DNA of 64,000 nt from Merluccius polli (Eukaryota > Chordata > Actinopteri > Gadiformes > Merlucciidae): assembly GCA_030340625.1 (NCBI GenBank), contig JAOPHQ010005497.1, positions 5,001 through 69,000 of the forward strand, read 5' to 3'. The translations under genes and the position numbers were made by a program. This document shows positions 1 to 12,240 of this stretch, piece after piece; position 1 is the stretch's first letter, and each line of letters starts with the position of its first letter. The notes under the pieces were generated by a model. It had not been told where the DNA came from, ran no database searches, and saw only the letters and a list, made by a program, of their open reading frames with translations.

Positions 1-215
1 TTCACAGCAGTTCATTATAATTTTGTTTTTGTTAATAGTGGACACTGGGAGCTGCCCAGTACAACCACAGTCTTTGAAGAATAATGTATTTATTAGTATA
101 CCTTAAAATAGCATGTGCCTTAAAACCAGGCTCCACTCAAAGTATATACTGCTGCTGTGCGTCTTCTCTAGAAGCAATTAAGGGGCTGGATTAGCATTAA
201 ATGGCCTGTCTTTCA

Positions 216-246
<31 letters not shown>

Positions 247-550
247 ATAGCGGTGTTGGGCTGAGCCCTTTCATGTATCAGTCAAACAACTAATCCCACA
301 CAGACCAACTGGTCTGTGTGCCAATCTCACCCAGGTATCACATCCCGCTTGCTGTTGAACCTCGACAGGGAGTGACCAGTTTGTGATTGGCTTGTTCAAA
401 TAACGGTAACCCAATAGGAAATACGGGCGACGCACCTTTTGGTGTTGTATAGCCTAGAGAAGGTGTGTTTACAGGTAACCATGGGAGGGCCTCCGATAGC
501 CCCGCCCATGCCATGTGTTTGTTAAATACTGTTGTATGTGAGAGGTTAAA
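1..550. other. Gene-free sequence with a C homopolymer
   Basis: I see no coding signal here. Positions 217-246 are an uninterrupted run of about 30 C. The first 75 bases contain a stray copy of the motif (gggagctg, then cagtacaaccacag) that is tandemly repeated at 551-815, so the minisatellite unit also occurs dispersed; another partial copy lies near 3580-3620. Confidence 0.6.
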
Positions 551-815
551 CAGTCGTCTACTGGTTCTACTGGGAGCTGTCCAGTAAAACCACAGTGTTC
601 TACTGGTTCTACTGGGAGCTGACCATTACAACCACAGTCTTCTACTGGTTCTACTGGGAGCTGACCATTACAACCACAGTCTTCTACTGGTTCTACTGGG
701 AGCTGACCATTACAACCACAGTCTTCTACTGGTTCTACTGGGAGCTGTCCAGTACAACCACAGTCTTCTACTACTGGGAGCTGACCAGTACAACCACAGT
801 CTTCTACTGGTCATA
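551..815. repeat. 42-bp minisatellite
   Basis: About six units of 42 bp (ttctactgg, gggagctg, accacagtc landmarks) stand head to tail with few differences; one unit near 770 is shortened. Because 42 is a multiple of three, the array reads open on the plus strand as a periodic peptide. That is a by-product of the repeat and not evidence of a gene. Confidence 0.85.
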
Positions 816-2400
816 GTGGGAGCTGAAATTGACACATTTTCTCAATATTTTATGATACTTTAGAAGAAGTATTCAGGTGCATGAGAAATTCAAATAAACA
901 TAACAAATGTGTTATAACATACAAATAAAAACAAGGTTGAGGAGAGGAGGTGGAAGGAAAGAAGAGAGGAGAGACAAAAAGAGAGACACACAATGCAAAC
1001 GTGTGTGTGTGTATGTGTGTGTGTGTGTGTGTGCGTTAAAAGCAGATTACACGCCGCTGTAATGATTCCTGCCAGGAATTAGCCCCATCCCACCAGCGGA
1101 TTATGACATCATAATGAGTTTGAGAGCGAGCATCAATAAGCATCAGTCTGTCAGCAGCTAGCTGCGATTAGCATCACGCAGCTAGCCGGCTTAGCGCTAA
1201 ACATGATATGTCAAAAGCACACAGGGAAACAAAAAAAAAACCATACATAACAAACACCAAATGCATGTTTACAGCGGGCGTGGATTTGTGTCACTGGCAC
1301 CTCTCCTTTGGGAGCGGCAGAGGCAGCCACGTAGTGCTTACATAAGGATAAATATGATAAATATGATAAATATGGAGATTGGTCCACGGTGTCTTTCATC
1401 TCGGCATTACGCACACACTGGTTATACAACACACCGATGTTACACTGAGGAAGGGCTGATGTTTAGCACCTACATCTTTGGCCTGAATTCAACAGCGTGT
1501 TTCCATTGACTCTTACCTCCATCCCATCCATCTATACTTAGGGTTAATAACACCGCGTGGAGCAATAAGACTATACTTCAGATATAGTTCAGAGGCCTGT
1601 CCAGTGAGCTTTATTTGGGGTCTGTAGAGTGCAGGCCACGTGTAGAAGTTAGTAGGTAGGGCTCTGCATGGAGATGAATGGCCCTCTCTCCCAGGTGGGA
1701 GAGAGAGGCTTCGGCCAAGTGAGAGAGGTCTCATCATGACTTACCAGTCGGTCCGCAAAGAGGCGCTGTTATCCAAAGTGATTCACAGTGGACATGTCAC
1801 AGGAGAGCAGGGAGAACGAACCCGGAACCTTTCACCCCATCGTTCGGTCAAGGGTCTGCCCTGTCTTCATGCCACATTGCTAACACACACACACACACAC
1901 ACACACTAAGAACATAAACAAAGTGAAAAAAAAAGAACAGAAACTGAGAGCATAGAAACTAAGAAGATATAAACCACATACAAACTAAACAGACACTATA
2001 AATCCACATGTACTGTTGAGAACGTGAACCCAGCCATCATAGACTGAGCTGTCATCAACACACACACACAAAGAAGCTCCATCTGTACTGGAACATACAC
2101 CTCATACGTCATATTCAATTCCTTGGGTCCTAGAATATGTGAATAATATGATCCTGTACAGGTAGACAGGGTTAGGGTGAAGCATCTCCAATAGTTAAAT
2201 ATGAACATATTTAATAGCAAGAGCATCCTTGACTCAGGACTAGCATGTGTGCATTGTGTTAGTATGCTAGATAGTTTACTTGCGTGTGTGTGTTTGTGTG
2301 CGTGCGTACGTGTGTGTGTGTGTGATGTAATGTGAGGATGTGAAGACAATCTGTCTTAGGAGGACGTAGTCATTTAGCGGACACTTTTATCGAAAGCAAG
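816..2400. other. Gene-free sequence with microsatellites
   Basis: No gene is recognised. It contains a GT tract at about 1000-1035 and a CA tract at about 1882-1906. Around 1745-1860 there is a degenerate piece that ends in a cgaacccggaacc motif, resembling the tail of the dispersed element also seen at 24.5 kb and 50.9 kb. Confidence 0.5.
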
Positions 2401-2411
2401 TTACAGTGAGT

Positions 2412-2642
2412 TCATTAAGGAGCAGGTAGGGGTTAGACAGTAAAGGGATAGGCCATTAAGGAGCAGGTAGGGGTTAGACAGTACAGAGACAGGTCATTAA
2501 GGAGCAGGTAGGGGTTAGACAGTACAGAGACATGTCATTAAGGAGCAGGTAGGGGTTAGACAGTACAGAGACAGGTCATTAAGGAGCGGGTAGGGGTTAG
2601 ACAGTACAGAGACAGGTCAGTAAGGAGCAGGTAGGGGTTAGG
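2412..2642. repeat. 41-bp minisatellite
   Basis: Between five and six units of 41 bp contain the landmarks ggagcaggtaggggttag and acagtacagagacagg. The array is preceded at about 2370-2410 by a stretch reading roughly as cacttttatcgaaagcaag followed by ttacagtgag. That is the head of a dispersed element whose other copies (24480-24640, 50905-51055) carry the ggagcaggtaggg segment only once. The minisatellite is therefore an expansion of an internal segment of that element. Confidence 0.85.
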
Positions 2643-3643
2643 AGGCATTGGTCAGACATCTTGACCAATAGACTATCCAGGCCCAAAATAACAAGATCTC
2701 CAAAGAACCAGAGAGAGCGACCAGCCCTGACAGCTACTTCATATGAACACATCCTACCTGATTGTTATTTCTAACAAATGTTCTTCCTAAAGCGACCTTG
2801 TAGAGTGCAAAGTTTCTATTTATCTACAGGGTTTGAAAGAATGAATATGCATAGCGTTTGAACAGCGCAGTCACCCTGACAGACAGACACTTGTGAGCCC
2901 TCACTCCTATACCTTCCTTCCCATTGTTTGCAAATAGTTTTGACACAAGCTTTATTCAGGAACAGGAACAGGAAAGCTCTGCTGCGGTCCGGTCATAACA
3001 CAACATTTAAAATCTGTTGGGCTGCCAGTGTACAGCAGAATAATCTCCCGGGGGGGAATATAGCCTTGTTAGCTCTCCCTCTCTTGTTGTTGTAGTAGTT
3101 GTTGTTGTATTCTGAGGTCTTTCACAGAGGGGCACTTTGTGTCAAGAGGTTTGTAAGTTTGTAAAGACAGGAGTAAGACAATAAGGGAGGGAGGGAGGGA
3201 GCCAGGGAGGGAGCCAGGGAGGGAGCCAGGGAGGGAGCCAGGGAGGGAGCCAGGGATGGAGGAAGGAAGAAATTGAGAAGGAAAAAGGGAGGGGGGGAGA
3301 GAGGGAAAGGAGAGGAGGGAGAGAGGGAATGAAGGAGGGAGGGAGGAAGGAAGGAAAGGAGGGAGGGAGGAAACAACAATGCTACTTGTACTTCCTCCCC
3401 CGACGAGGCTGATAGAAGGCAAAAGGATTTCCTGTGTAATTGCTCTGCTGTGTAAATCCTGGATGTGGTTTGTGATTCTGCAGGTTCTAGAGTGGGGTCT
3501 TGTGGGGAGGGAGGGAGGGAGGGAGGGAGGGAGGGAGGAGGTTTTTAATCAGCACTGCTCTGACCTCAACTGTTCTGTACAGCTGACCAGTACAACCACA
3601 TTCTTCTACTGGTGACACTGGGAGGGAGAGAAAAAGAGAAAGG

Positions 3644-3681
<38 letters not shown>

Positions 3682-3799
3682 AAAAAAGTGTGTAGCTAAT
3701 CTATACTGTTTGTACAAACACACATACACACACACAGAAAGGATGGTTTGCTGAACATTAATAATGTAGCCGAAGCCAATTAGTAACAACGAGAGAGCA

Positions 3800-3850
<51 letters not shown>

Positions 3851-4322
3851 AAAAAAGAGAGAAAAAAATAAAATGAGAGAGAGACATCAAACCAGAGAGA
3901 GCGAGAGAGAAAGTGAAAAAAACAGAGTTTTTTTCAGACAGACAGGCTGAAAAATGTGTAAAAATTGGCGGAGGAATTGGAGAGCCAGATACAGTGCATT
4001 CTCTGTAGTTTACATGGATGTGTCGTTATTGTATGTTATCCGTTAACACGTGCTGCTCTCTCAACAATCCGAAGCTCTGGTCAAATTAAATCATGGGTCA
4101 GAGGTCACTCTACACAAACTAAATCATAGGGCTAAAGGTCATGCTAAAAATGGCGGGTCGCCAAGAAAACCTCCAAGACAAACAAAACCAAGGACACGCA
4201 TGAAAGAGAGGAGGAATAATTTAATGAGTAGAACACACCCGGAGGGGACAGACAAGCTGCTAAAACAATAACAATAAAAACACCATTAAGAAAACCACCA
4301 TGCATCAAATACTGATTAGAAG

Positions 4323-4403
<81 letters not shown>

Positions 4404-4625
4404 GTGTGTGTGTGTGTAAGACTAAAAGGACAAGTGCAGCAACTAATGATGATGATGATGATTATGATGATGATGATCTGTCAGGTGATGACACATATGG
4501 ACCAGAGGGTTACAGGTGTGTCGAGAGGACGAGAGAGAGATGAAAAGAGAGAGACAGACAGAGAGACAGAGGTACTACTCTCCTCCCTCTAGACATCACA
4601 CACTGAGCAGAACTAATGAGCATTA

Positions 4626-4693
<68 letters not shown>

Positions 4694-4869
4694 CTACTCC
4701 TCATGTCAGAAATCTGTTGTAGCTGCATGTTCGCAATGTTTTATTCATAATTTCGCCATTGGCTGCATACTTTTCTCCTCTCATCTAGTTTAAAGATTCT
4801 ATTTTGAATAATTTTTATTTTCTCCTTCAATGTCAGCCTTTCATAGCATTGTGGAGCAGAATTCCTTTC
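2643..4869. other. Gene-free, microsatellite-rich sequence
   Basis: No gene is recognised. It contains GGGA-rich tracts with a 12-bp gagggagccagg repeat (about 3183-3262), GGGA repeats (3505-3540), GA tracts (3646-3690 and 3795-3842), a long TG tract (4327-4418), a GAT run (about 4446-4478) and a CA tract (4628-4692). Long reading frames here are made only of these repeats. Confidence 0.7.
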
Positions 4870-5627
4870 ACAGGGAATATAACCCCTAACCCTACAGTGT
4901 TAGTGCCTTGCTCTACCTACTGAGCTACACAGGGAATATAACCTCTAACCCTGCAGTGTTAGTGCCTTGCTCTACCTACTGAGCTACACAGGGAATATAA
5001 CCCCTAACCCTGCAGTGTTAGTGTCTTGCTCTACCTACTGAGCTACACAGGTAATATAACCCCTAACCCTGCAGTGTTAGTGCCTTGCTCTACCTACTGA
5101 GATACACAAGGAATATAACCCCTAACCCTGCAGTGTTAGTGCCTTGCTCTACCTACTGAGCTACACAGGGAATATAACCCCTAAACCTGCAGTGTTAGTG
5201 TCTTGCTCTACCTACTGAGCTACACAGGGAATATAACCCCTAACCCTGCAGTGTTAGTGCCTTTCTCTACCTACTGAGCTACACAGGGAATATAACCCCT
5301 AACCCTGCAGTGTTAGTGCCTTGCTCTACCTACTGAGCTACACAGGGAATATAACCCCTAACCCTGCAGTGTTAGTGCCTTGCTCTACCTACTGAGCTAC
5401 ACAGGGAATATAACCCCTAACCCTGCAGTGTTAGTGCCTTGCTCTACCTACTGAGCTACACAGGGAATATAACCCCTAACCCTGCAGCGTTAGTGCCTTG
5501 CTCTACCTACTGAGCTACACAGGGAATATATCCCCTAACCCTGCAGTGTTAGTGCCTTGCTCTACCTACTGAGCTACACAGGGAATATAACCCCTAACCC
5601 TGCAGTGTTAGTGCCTTGCTCTACCTC
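4870..5627. repeat. 59-bp minisatellite, about 13 copies
   Basis: The unit (landmarks acagggaatataacccctaa, ctgcagtgttagtgcctt, gctctacctactgagctac) is 59 bp and repeats about 12.8 times with only scattered single-base differences. The unit resembles the terminal part of the dispersed element whose middle part is amplified at 2412-2642. The array is highly homogeneous, which suggests recent expansion or active homogenisation. Confidence 0.9.
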
Positions 5628-6974
5628 TCAAATGACCTCAGTAACAGATCGTTTTGTGTTCACTTATGAAGAGGATTTCATTATGTGGAAAGTAATAAAC
5701 AGTTCAGACGAGTTGCATAATTGACTAAATGGTTATTTAATGACTTCACAATGTTAGCGTAATGCCGACATGGGTCACTGCGTCGTGGGGATGGTTATAA
5801 ACCAGGTAAGAGTTAGTCTGCACTTTAGTTTGTTCATTTCACATGTCGACATGAACTGGCGTAGTAGCCTGTCGCCATCTAGTGGTGGAGTTCATTACAT
5901 CACGTCTCAAATTATACATGCCTGCGTTCAGACAGCGTTTGTAGTTGCCAGGGACGTCGCTAGCAATTGAAATGATGAAGTTAGAGTCCTTTTAAGACGG
6001 GGGTTCGGGTTTCTCCCCCGAGAAAATTTGGAAATCGGGCTGATGAACATGGAAAAGAAAGAAAGACCAATCGTCATGTGACTAGACTCACGTCGGGGCA
6101 GGCCTACTGAGTCGGTTAATGTTTATGTTAAGGGTAGCCTGTATGGAAGTGAACGTGTGTGTCTTCTGCCAAAGTGCACCACATACACCAGCACCCAAAA
6201 TGAGAAATTAGAATAGCCCACATGGGCGCCTAATAAACACCGTCATGCACCTACCCGATGTCAAGTGGACCGGGTAGGTGCAGGTCTCCGAATCTGTGCA
6301 AACTAGAAGCCATCATTTCTCTGACGGACGTTTTCTCCGCAAGTAAGTCTGCTTTTTTCATTTTTAAATTATCACTTGTCAGTGTGTGTCAGTCACTAAC
6401 TGGATAGCAGACGTGTCAGTGACAGTCGTTGGGGGTAGATCTCAAGCTCATGAACGCAATAGTTATTGCAGGTAGGCCTAGGTAGGTAGATTTACAGAGT
6501 GCGCCTTGAGGCTACCTGATGATGATGTAAACAACTTTAGCTCACTAGTCGCCAGCTGACTCCAGCTCCATATCTCACCGTGTCGTTGGGGGCGCTATAG
6601 AGTTTGTTTTCTTGAACAGAATGCATCGGACCACCAAAGGAAAATTGATACTATATTTCCCTTCAGTTGTCAAACCGAACGAGAGAGAGAGAGAGACTTA
6701 AGTTAACCTTATCTTATGTGGTAAAATCCTTCTCTCTTTGACCTCAGTTGCAGCCCCGCCCACCCCGTCGGCCACACAGGTAAGAGACAACACTAGACCT
6801 AGATGGATAGATAGATAAATACACACACAGGACAGATAGATACACAGACAGACACCCCTCCCACAGTGAACCAGGGCCAGTGAGTTTAGTGTCCTGTGGG
6901 CCATGAGTGAAACACTTCCTTCCTACAGTCTCTGAGCTGCAGTACGTGTATCTCCACCACTCCATCCATCTGGG

Positions 6975-7010
<36 letters not shown>

Positions 7011-7400
7011 TCTAACCCAGCCCTTCAGGTAGTTGAAGGGCTGGGTATCCTCATGCTAAAATCGACTGTAAATCCACATTTTAAAGCTGATTATTTTTTT
7101 TTATTTTTATTTTTTAATCTTCCCGGGGGGGGGGGCATACCCCTGGACCCCCCCTACGGGGCTCCGGGGGCATGCCAGGGGATCTTTGTCACCTTTTTCA
7201 GCCCTGCTGAGTTTGCACCCCTGGCCACTCTAGCGGGCATTTGACTTTTTTTTTGAGGTCCTGTTATATTCTGAATAATATTTGTCTTTTATAGCAGTAG
7301 AAGTGTCTTTCGAATCTAATTTACCAGACGCTGTGGTTAACTCTGAAAAGTTTGTTTTCTGCCCTTCTGTGTTTTACAGACCATTGTTTTGCGCACAGGA
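5628..7400. other. Gene-free sequence with transposon debris
   Basis: No host gene is recognised. A motif cagggacgtcgctagcaa begins at 5949 and looks like the end of a DNA transposon. A C/G-rich block at about 7120-7240 (gggcataccc, ggggcatgccagggg) is typical of the interior of such fish repeats, but I cannot pair two ends. Small hairpins lie at about 6246-6281 (11-bp stem) and 7015-7046 (13-bp stem, 6-base loop). A CT tract precedes the second. Confidence 0.45.
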
Positions 7401-7406
7401 GCATAG

Positions 7407-8000
7407 ATGTACGTCCTAAAGTGTGTTTTGGTAGAGGGATGTTTTTGCCCACTAGCTCAGTCACCCCTGCAAAGTTATGTCGGTTCATCAGGTTATGGTA
7501 GGGGGGTTCCTGCTAGCGACTGTGGGGTTAGTCTACTGGTAGGCCAGGGTGCCCAAGCCCCTTACACCTCCACACCTATTGATCACCAGTCTAGTGAGAT
7601 AGACAGCACACTCAGACACCTAGGTGTTTTAATCACAGAGCTGGGGAAACACATAGGAGATTCAGTCACAGCTATGTTACTGTCGGATAGAGAGTACCAA
7701 CAACCAGAGTGGGGATGGCAGACGTGCACAGGCTTGTGGCACTACAGTGAACCTTGCACAGCTCAACATGGTTCTTAAGTCAAACAACAAAGAACCACCC
7801 ATCTTCCACGGCGAGGCAACCAACAAATGCTCTGTCCGTGAATGGGTTGACCCATTCATGATGTCAATGTATCTGAAGAAGAAGAGCGTTGACATAGCAG
7901 CCAATTCTGATGAGATTATGGACAGGCTGATGGGAAGAGCCAGGGATGTAGTAAGGATCGGGGTACGCAGTGACCCATTGCTTAAGTGTTGAGCAGAAAC
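7407..8000 (+). pseudogene. Gypsy gag remnant
   Basis: Two overlapping frames (7407-7778 and 7747-7992) together read like a gag N-terminal region. The first has a STLRHLGVLITELGKHIGD stretch. The second has PPIFHGEATNKCSVREW followed by an EIMDRLMGRARDVVRIG stretch, which is a typical helical core of fish Gypsy gag. The frames are offset, so at least one frameshift separates them, and the second stops at 7990. The assignment rests on position upstream of RT and general resemblance, so it is less sure than the RT call. Confidence 0.6.
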
Positions 8001-9014
8001 CTGACACAATCTATGCTATCCTGAAGCAACATTTCAGTGACCTGTCGTATTCATGCATGCCACTTGCTGATTTCTACAGCACGCTTCCCATAACTCAGTC
8101 TTATCGATTACTGGGTGCATTTGAATAAGGCAGCTGATATAGTGGAGGAGTGTCTTCGGCGTCGGGAAAAGCATGGGGGATCTCAACAAAGGTGGCTATG
8201 ATGTTTGTGTGACATAATGATCCTTCCCTGTCTGTGGTATTCAAAAGCAAGCTAGCTGACAGCTGGACGGCTAAAGAGGTCCAAGAAAGGATTGACGAAT
8301 ACCACAGGGAGATGGAGTGGAGGCCCAGTAAACCTGCAGCGGAACACTCAGCCAGACAAGCTGTTGCTGTGGTGAGTGATGACAAGCAGGTGGTAGGGAG
8401 ACCTGAATCCTGAAGTTATGTTGCATTCCCACAAACAGAGTGTGGGTCAACCCCAGCAAAGCATAGAACTTGCTTCAATACAGTGTGGACAAGATGGCTG
8501 GGATGGTTGGTGAGGTATTGAGTAGTTTAACTGCCCCTACAAGACCTCTTGCCTTCCGGGGCCAGAACCACTTGTCTCAGAAAAAGAGTCCTAGAGGTTG
8601 CAGCATCTGCAATGTCACCAGTCAGGCCACATGAAACAACAGTGTCCTAACGCATCCTCTCCTGTACCTCATTCTGCCCCTACCTCCCCTTCGCATCAGG
8701 GAAACTAGGCAGCCCACATTTTGAGAGGGGCAGTGTGGGCCTTAGAGCAACTCCCTCAGTAATGACCTACAGTCAGTATGAGTCAGTATGTGAGTCTTCC
8801 CTATTGCCAGACAGTCATCCTTCAGAACACGTTTGAATAGCAGCTATAGTTTGTTTTACACACCTGTAGTGTCGATGGATGTGAAACAGTAAACGCCATG
8901 TTAGATACAGGTTATATGGCATGTTCTGTGATGAGGCTGTAGAACAGAGGCTCATTATTGCTGGCACCCTGGAGACTGATTTTCAGCAAGATTTGGACAT
9001 TGTTCTGATCGGAT

Positions 9015-9643
9015 GTGGGGGAAAGAGTCCATTCTAAGAGACTTTGTGATCTTCAGATTGAGGTATATGGATGTACAGTGTATGTACCCACACTAGTTGT
9101 TCCCGGTCAGGTAGATGAGCTTATCTTAGAAACCAATGTGATCAAGTATCTGGCGCACAGATTTAAGGAATCAGACAAATACTGGGAAATGGGGGTCCTG
9201 ATGCTGGAGGGCGTGATGACTTTTTCGCTGGTGTCCATCGTTGGAAAGGTGAGAATGTGCCTGACTTTGTGGGGACAGTCAAACTCACCCAAGTTGTGAC
9301 ACTCTTGCCTGAACATCTAGTGTGGCGGAAGCGCCCGGAGAAGTCCCATGGACCCCCAGGCTGCACTGTAGTGGTTGAGCCGACAAAGTCTCATTCGTTC
9401 CCGAGAAATGTTCTTGTTGGCAGAGTGGTGACTCCTCTGTGGGGGGATGGATGGGTCCCTATGACAGTCATAAACCCTACAGATAAGCCAATAACGATCA
9501 AGAGGAATGCTATGTTGGTGGATGCATACCCTTGTCAGGCTTTTGCGGAAATCCAGCCTGTTGACAGTTCATGTTTGAAGTTTAACAGCAACATGTCACA
9601 TCTGAATGGACTTCAGGCTTATCTGACATGGCGGGAGCCTTGA
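9015..9643 (+). pseudogene. Gypsy gag-pol junction / protease-region remnant
   Basis: Two offset frames (9015-9299 and 9257-9643) cover the interval between gag and reverse transcriptase. The first includes a VPTLVVPGQVDELILETNVI stretch, which in fish Gypsy elements follows the aspartic protease. The second (PWGDGWVPMTVINPTDKPI-like) resembles the linker before reverse transcriptase. A candidate protease active site upstream (about 8895-8920, reading similar to NAMLDTG) is present but in a damaged frame. Confidence 0.5.
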
Positions 9644-10019
9644 GAGAACATGGTTGACTTGGATCTCGAATCGTGTGAAGTGTCAGATCACTGTAAGAAG
9701 GAGATGTGCGAGCTGGCGCTAAAGTACTCTGACAACTTCTCCAAGCATAGACTCGACTGTGGCAAAGTAAAGGACTTTATTCACAAGATCCGGATCTGGA
9801 GTAGGTAGAGATCCGGATCCGGATCTGATCTCATCTGGAGGATGAGAGGCATTTCAAACTCCCTTACACTACCAAAAGCTCCGGGTGACACTGAACAAAA
9901 TGGAGGAGAAAGGAATCATGAAATTCATCTAGTGAGTTTGCTTCACCACTTGTCTTGGTATGAAAGAGAAACAGTGATTTATGAATCTGCACTGACTTCC
10001 GCTGGGTCAACACCCAGAC

Positions 10020-10297
10020 AGTAAAGGCCTACCCTGTTCCCCATCAGGCAGATTGCCTTGCTGCTTTGGGTGGTAATGCGCTGTTCAGCACCATGGATCT
10101 CACGTCTGGATTCTACAACGTCCCTCTTAACGAAGACCACAAGAAGTTCACTGCCTTTGCCTCACCTGTTGGTATAACAGGCTCCCTCAAGGACTGTGTA
10201 ACAGCCCAGCAAGTTTTATGCGTATGATGATGATGATTTTTGGGGATCAGAACTTCATGAACTTGCTCTGTTATCTTGATGACTTAATGGTTTTTGC
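10020..10297 (+). pseudogene. Gypsy reverse transcriptase, 5' part
   Basis: The frame shows an FSTMDLTSGFYNVPL block (RT motif with the first catalytic Asp), FTAFASPVG, and the catalytic YLDD box at 10272-10283. A short frame slip lies between FASPVG and the methionine-rich run at 10218. Fourteen bases after YLDD the reading is cut by a hAT insertion at 10298. The RT resumes at 11527, directly after the second copy of the 8-bp target duplication. Confidence 0.85.
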
Positions 10298-11526
10298 TAG
10301 TGTTGCACCGATACCATTTTTTGGCCCCCGATACCGATACCGATACCCGGCTGTGCAGTATCGGCCGATACCGATACCATACCGATACCACGCCGGAAAA
10401 AAAAAATATATATATATATATATACACAAGCTTTTTTTCTTCTAATACTAAAGAACTGCATACTCACTTGGATGTAAAATCATTGCTATCATGGCTTAAT
10501 TACTAGTATAATTAGATAATATAGTATAACTAGAGATAATTACTAGCAGGCACGTGCAGAGGGGGGGGCTATGGGTGCCCGAGCCCCTGCCCTTTTCCCT
10601 TTGAAGGACCAAAGTGCCCTTTTGAGCGGACCAAAGTGCCCTTTCCCCCCCCCCCCCCCGCTCAACAATCGCGCAACAGAAATCCTCCGCTAGCACCCCC
10701 CCCCCCCCCAAATCCTCCGCTGCCCCCCCCCCCCCCCGCTCAACTATCGCGCAACAGAAATCCTCCGCTACCCCCCCCCCCCCCCCCCCGCTCAACAATC
10801 GCGCAACAGAAATCCTCCGCTAGCCCCCCCCCCCACCCCGCTCAACAGAAATTCTCGTGTTTTTGAGCACCTGCCCCTCAAAGGGTCTCTGCACGGCCCT
10901 GATTACTAGTATGTAGCGGGGGGGGGGGGGGGAATCGGGGAGAAGCTTAACTCGTCGTCTGTGATGCGGTCACTGTCTGTCCATTTGAGCGATCTCCCGC
11001 CTGTGAGCAAGACGCGTCTCCCTCTCTCTCCTGCTTTTTCCCCTCTTCTCCTTGTTTGTGTCCGCATGGCACCCATGGCACCCATGGGTGGTGACCGGGT
11101 GCGTCGCACCGGCAGGCGGACCCGCTCACTGAGTTTCCGCACCGGCGCGTCCGCAGGCGGAACAACTTTTCTGTGCGCCGCGCGGCTGAACCGCGCGCCC
11201 GCCGCGTCTCCGGTGCTTTTTTTTCTTGCTTTTTTTTGGTACTTTGTCGTCGTCGCTTGTCGGTCGGTCAACATGCGCGGCCGGGCGGCCGGCGTGGGCC
11301 AATAGGATAGCTGCTTGGCACGGCATGCACTGAACACGTGTGATCACACGCAGCATTGAGTGAAGGGAGAGAAAGACGCAAAGCGCTGCGTTCCAAGTTT
11401 CATATTATGTAAATGGCATCGGCGCATTATTTGTTCGTACTCGCCGATACCGATGCCAGCATTTTAGCGCGGTATCGGGGCCCCTCCCGATACTAGTATC
11501 GGTATCGGTGCAACACTAGTTTTTGC
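10290..11526. mobile_element. hAT-type DNA transposon inserted in the Gypsy RT
   Basis: The element occupies 10298-11518. Its ends are inverted repeats, tagtgttgcaccgataccat at the left and the complement (ggtatcggtgcaacacta) at the right. It is flanked by perfect 8-bp duplications gtttttgc at 10290-10297 and 11519-11526, the hallmark of hAT insertion. No transposase is visible, so it is non-autonomous. Subterminal sequence is rich in ccgatacc motifs at both ends. It contains a second nested element at 10547-10901. GC-rich sequence at 10950-11330 gives shadow open frames that I do not regard as genes. Confidence 0.92.
10539..10909. mobile_element. Nested hAT-type MITE, third layer
   Basis: The element spans 10547-10901 with ends caggcacgtgcagag and, on the opposite strand, cagggccgtgcagag. 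Perfect 8-bp duplications attactag lie at 10539-10546 and 10902-10909. The interior is several copies of a ctcaacaatcgcgcaacag and aaatcctccgct unit separated by long C runs. The same unit appears in inverted orientation at 36.7-37.0 kb. Confidence 0.9.
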
Positions 11527-12240
11527 ACCTATTGAGGAAGAGGCTGTGAAGAGACTTGAGATGGTCTTTGAGCGATTGCAGGTGCACAACCTTAAGCTGG
11601 CCCCCAAGAAGTGCCACTTTCTTTGCCGCTAAGTACACTTCCTGGGCCACATCATTGACAGTAGTGGTGTGTCGACAGACCCTGGTAAGGTAGAGGCCAT
11701 GACTAAGGGCTCCAGGTCGGACTTAATGTTTGCAGACGGCCAAACTCCTTGCCCTAAAAAGATCAAGTAATTCCTGGGCCTGGTGATGTGGTACCAGTGC
11801 TTTATTCCTAACTGCTCTACGGTGGCGAAGCCACTCTTCCAGTTAACAACAGATGCAAAAATCAACAAGACAAACAAAGGAAGGGGACAAAAGCTTGTGA
11901 ATGCTTACAGGAAGTTGACAGCAGCAAATTGGACTCTGGAATGCGACCCGGCTCTACAGAACCTGAAAGACGCCCTACTTGATAATGTCATGCTTTCCCA
12001 CCCCGATTTCTCCAAGCTGTTCGTCCTTTCCACCGACGCATTATTTGACGGCTTGGGTGCTCTACTATCCCAGGTTGCTCCAGGTGACGTACCGGCTCAT
12101 CCAATAGCGTTTGCAAGTAAGTCCTTGAAAAAGGCCCAAAGTAAATACCCTGCTCACCGTTTGGAGTTTCTGGCGCTGAAATGGGCTGTCTGCGAGAAAT
12201 TCAGCCACTGGCTAAAAGTTCATATTTTCACTGCTTAGAC
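11527..12240 (+). pseudogene. Gypsy reverse transcriptase 3' part and RNase H
   Basis: Reading resumes right after the target duplication with RT thumb-like sequence (EEEAVKRLEMVFERLQ, NLKLAPKKCHFL, then FLGHIIDSSGVSTDP). In-frame stops lie near 11630 and 11768. From 11783 an open stretch covers the RNase H region (ALLDNVMLSHPDFSK, FVLSTDALFDGLGALLSQ with the first catalytic Asp, IAFASKSLKKAQSKYPAHR, and LEFLALKWAV). The frame breaks near 12237, after which a YVPGAKPFVADALSRE-like tail can be read in another frame. Confidence 0.85.

Noticed and set aside
4870..5627. CRISPR-like array
   Set aside because: Units are contiguous 59-bp tandem copies without unique spacers, in a vertebrate genome.
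5949..7245. One hAT element from cagggacgtcgctag to the C/G-rich block
   Set aside because: I could not find a matching opposite end or an 8-bp duplication, so it is described only as debris.
10906..11337. 143-codon GC-rich frame inside the hAT element
   Set aside because: Both strands are open because of GC richness; no domain is recognisable and it lies within a non-autonomous transposon.
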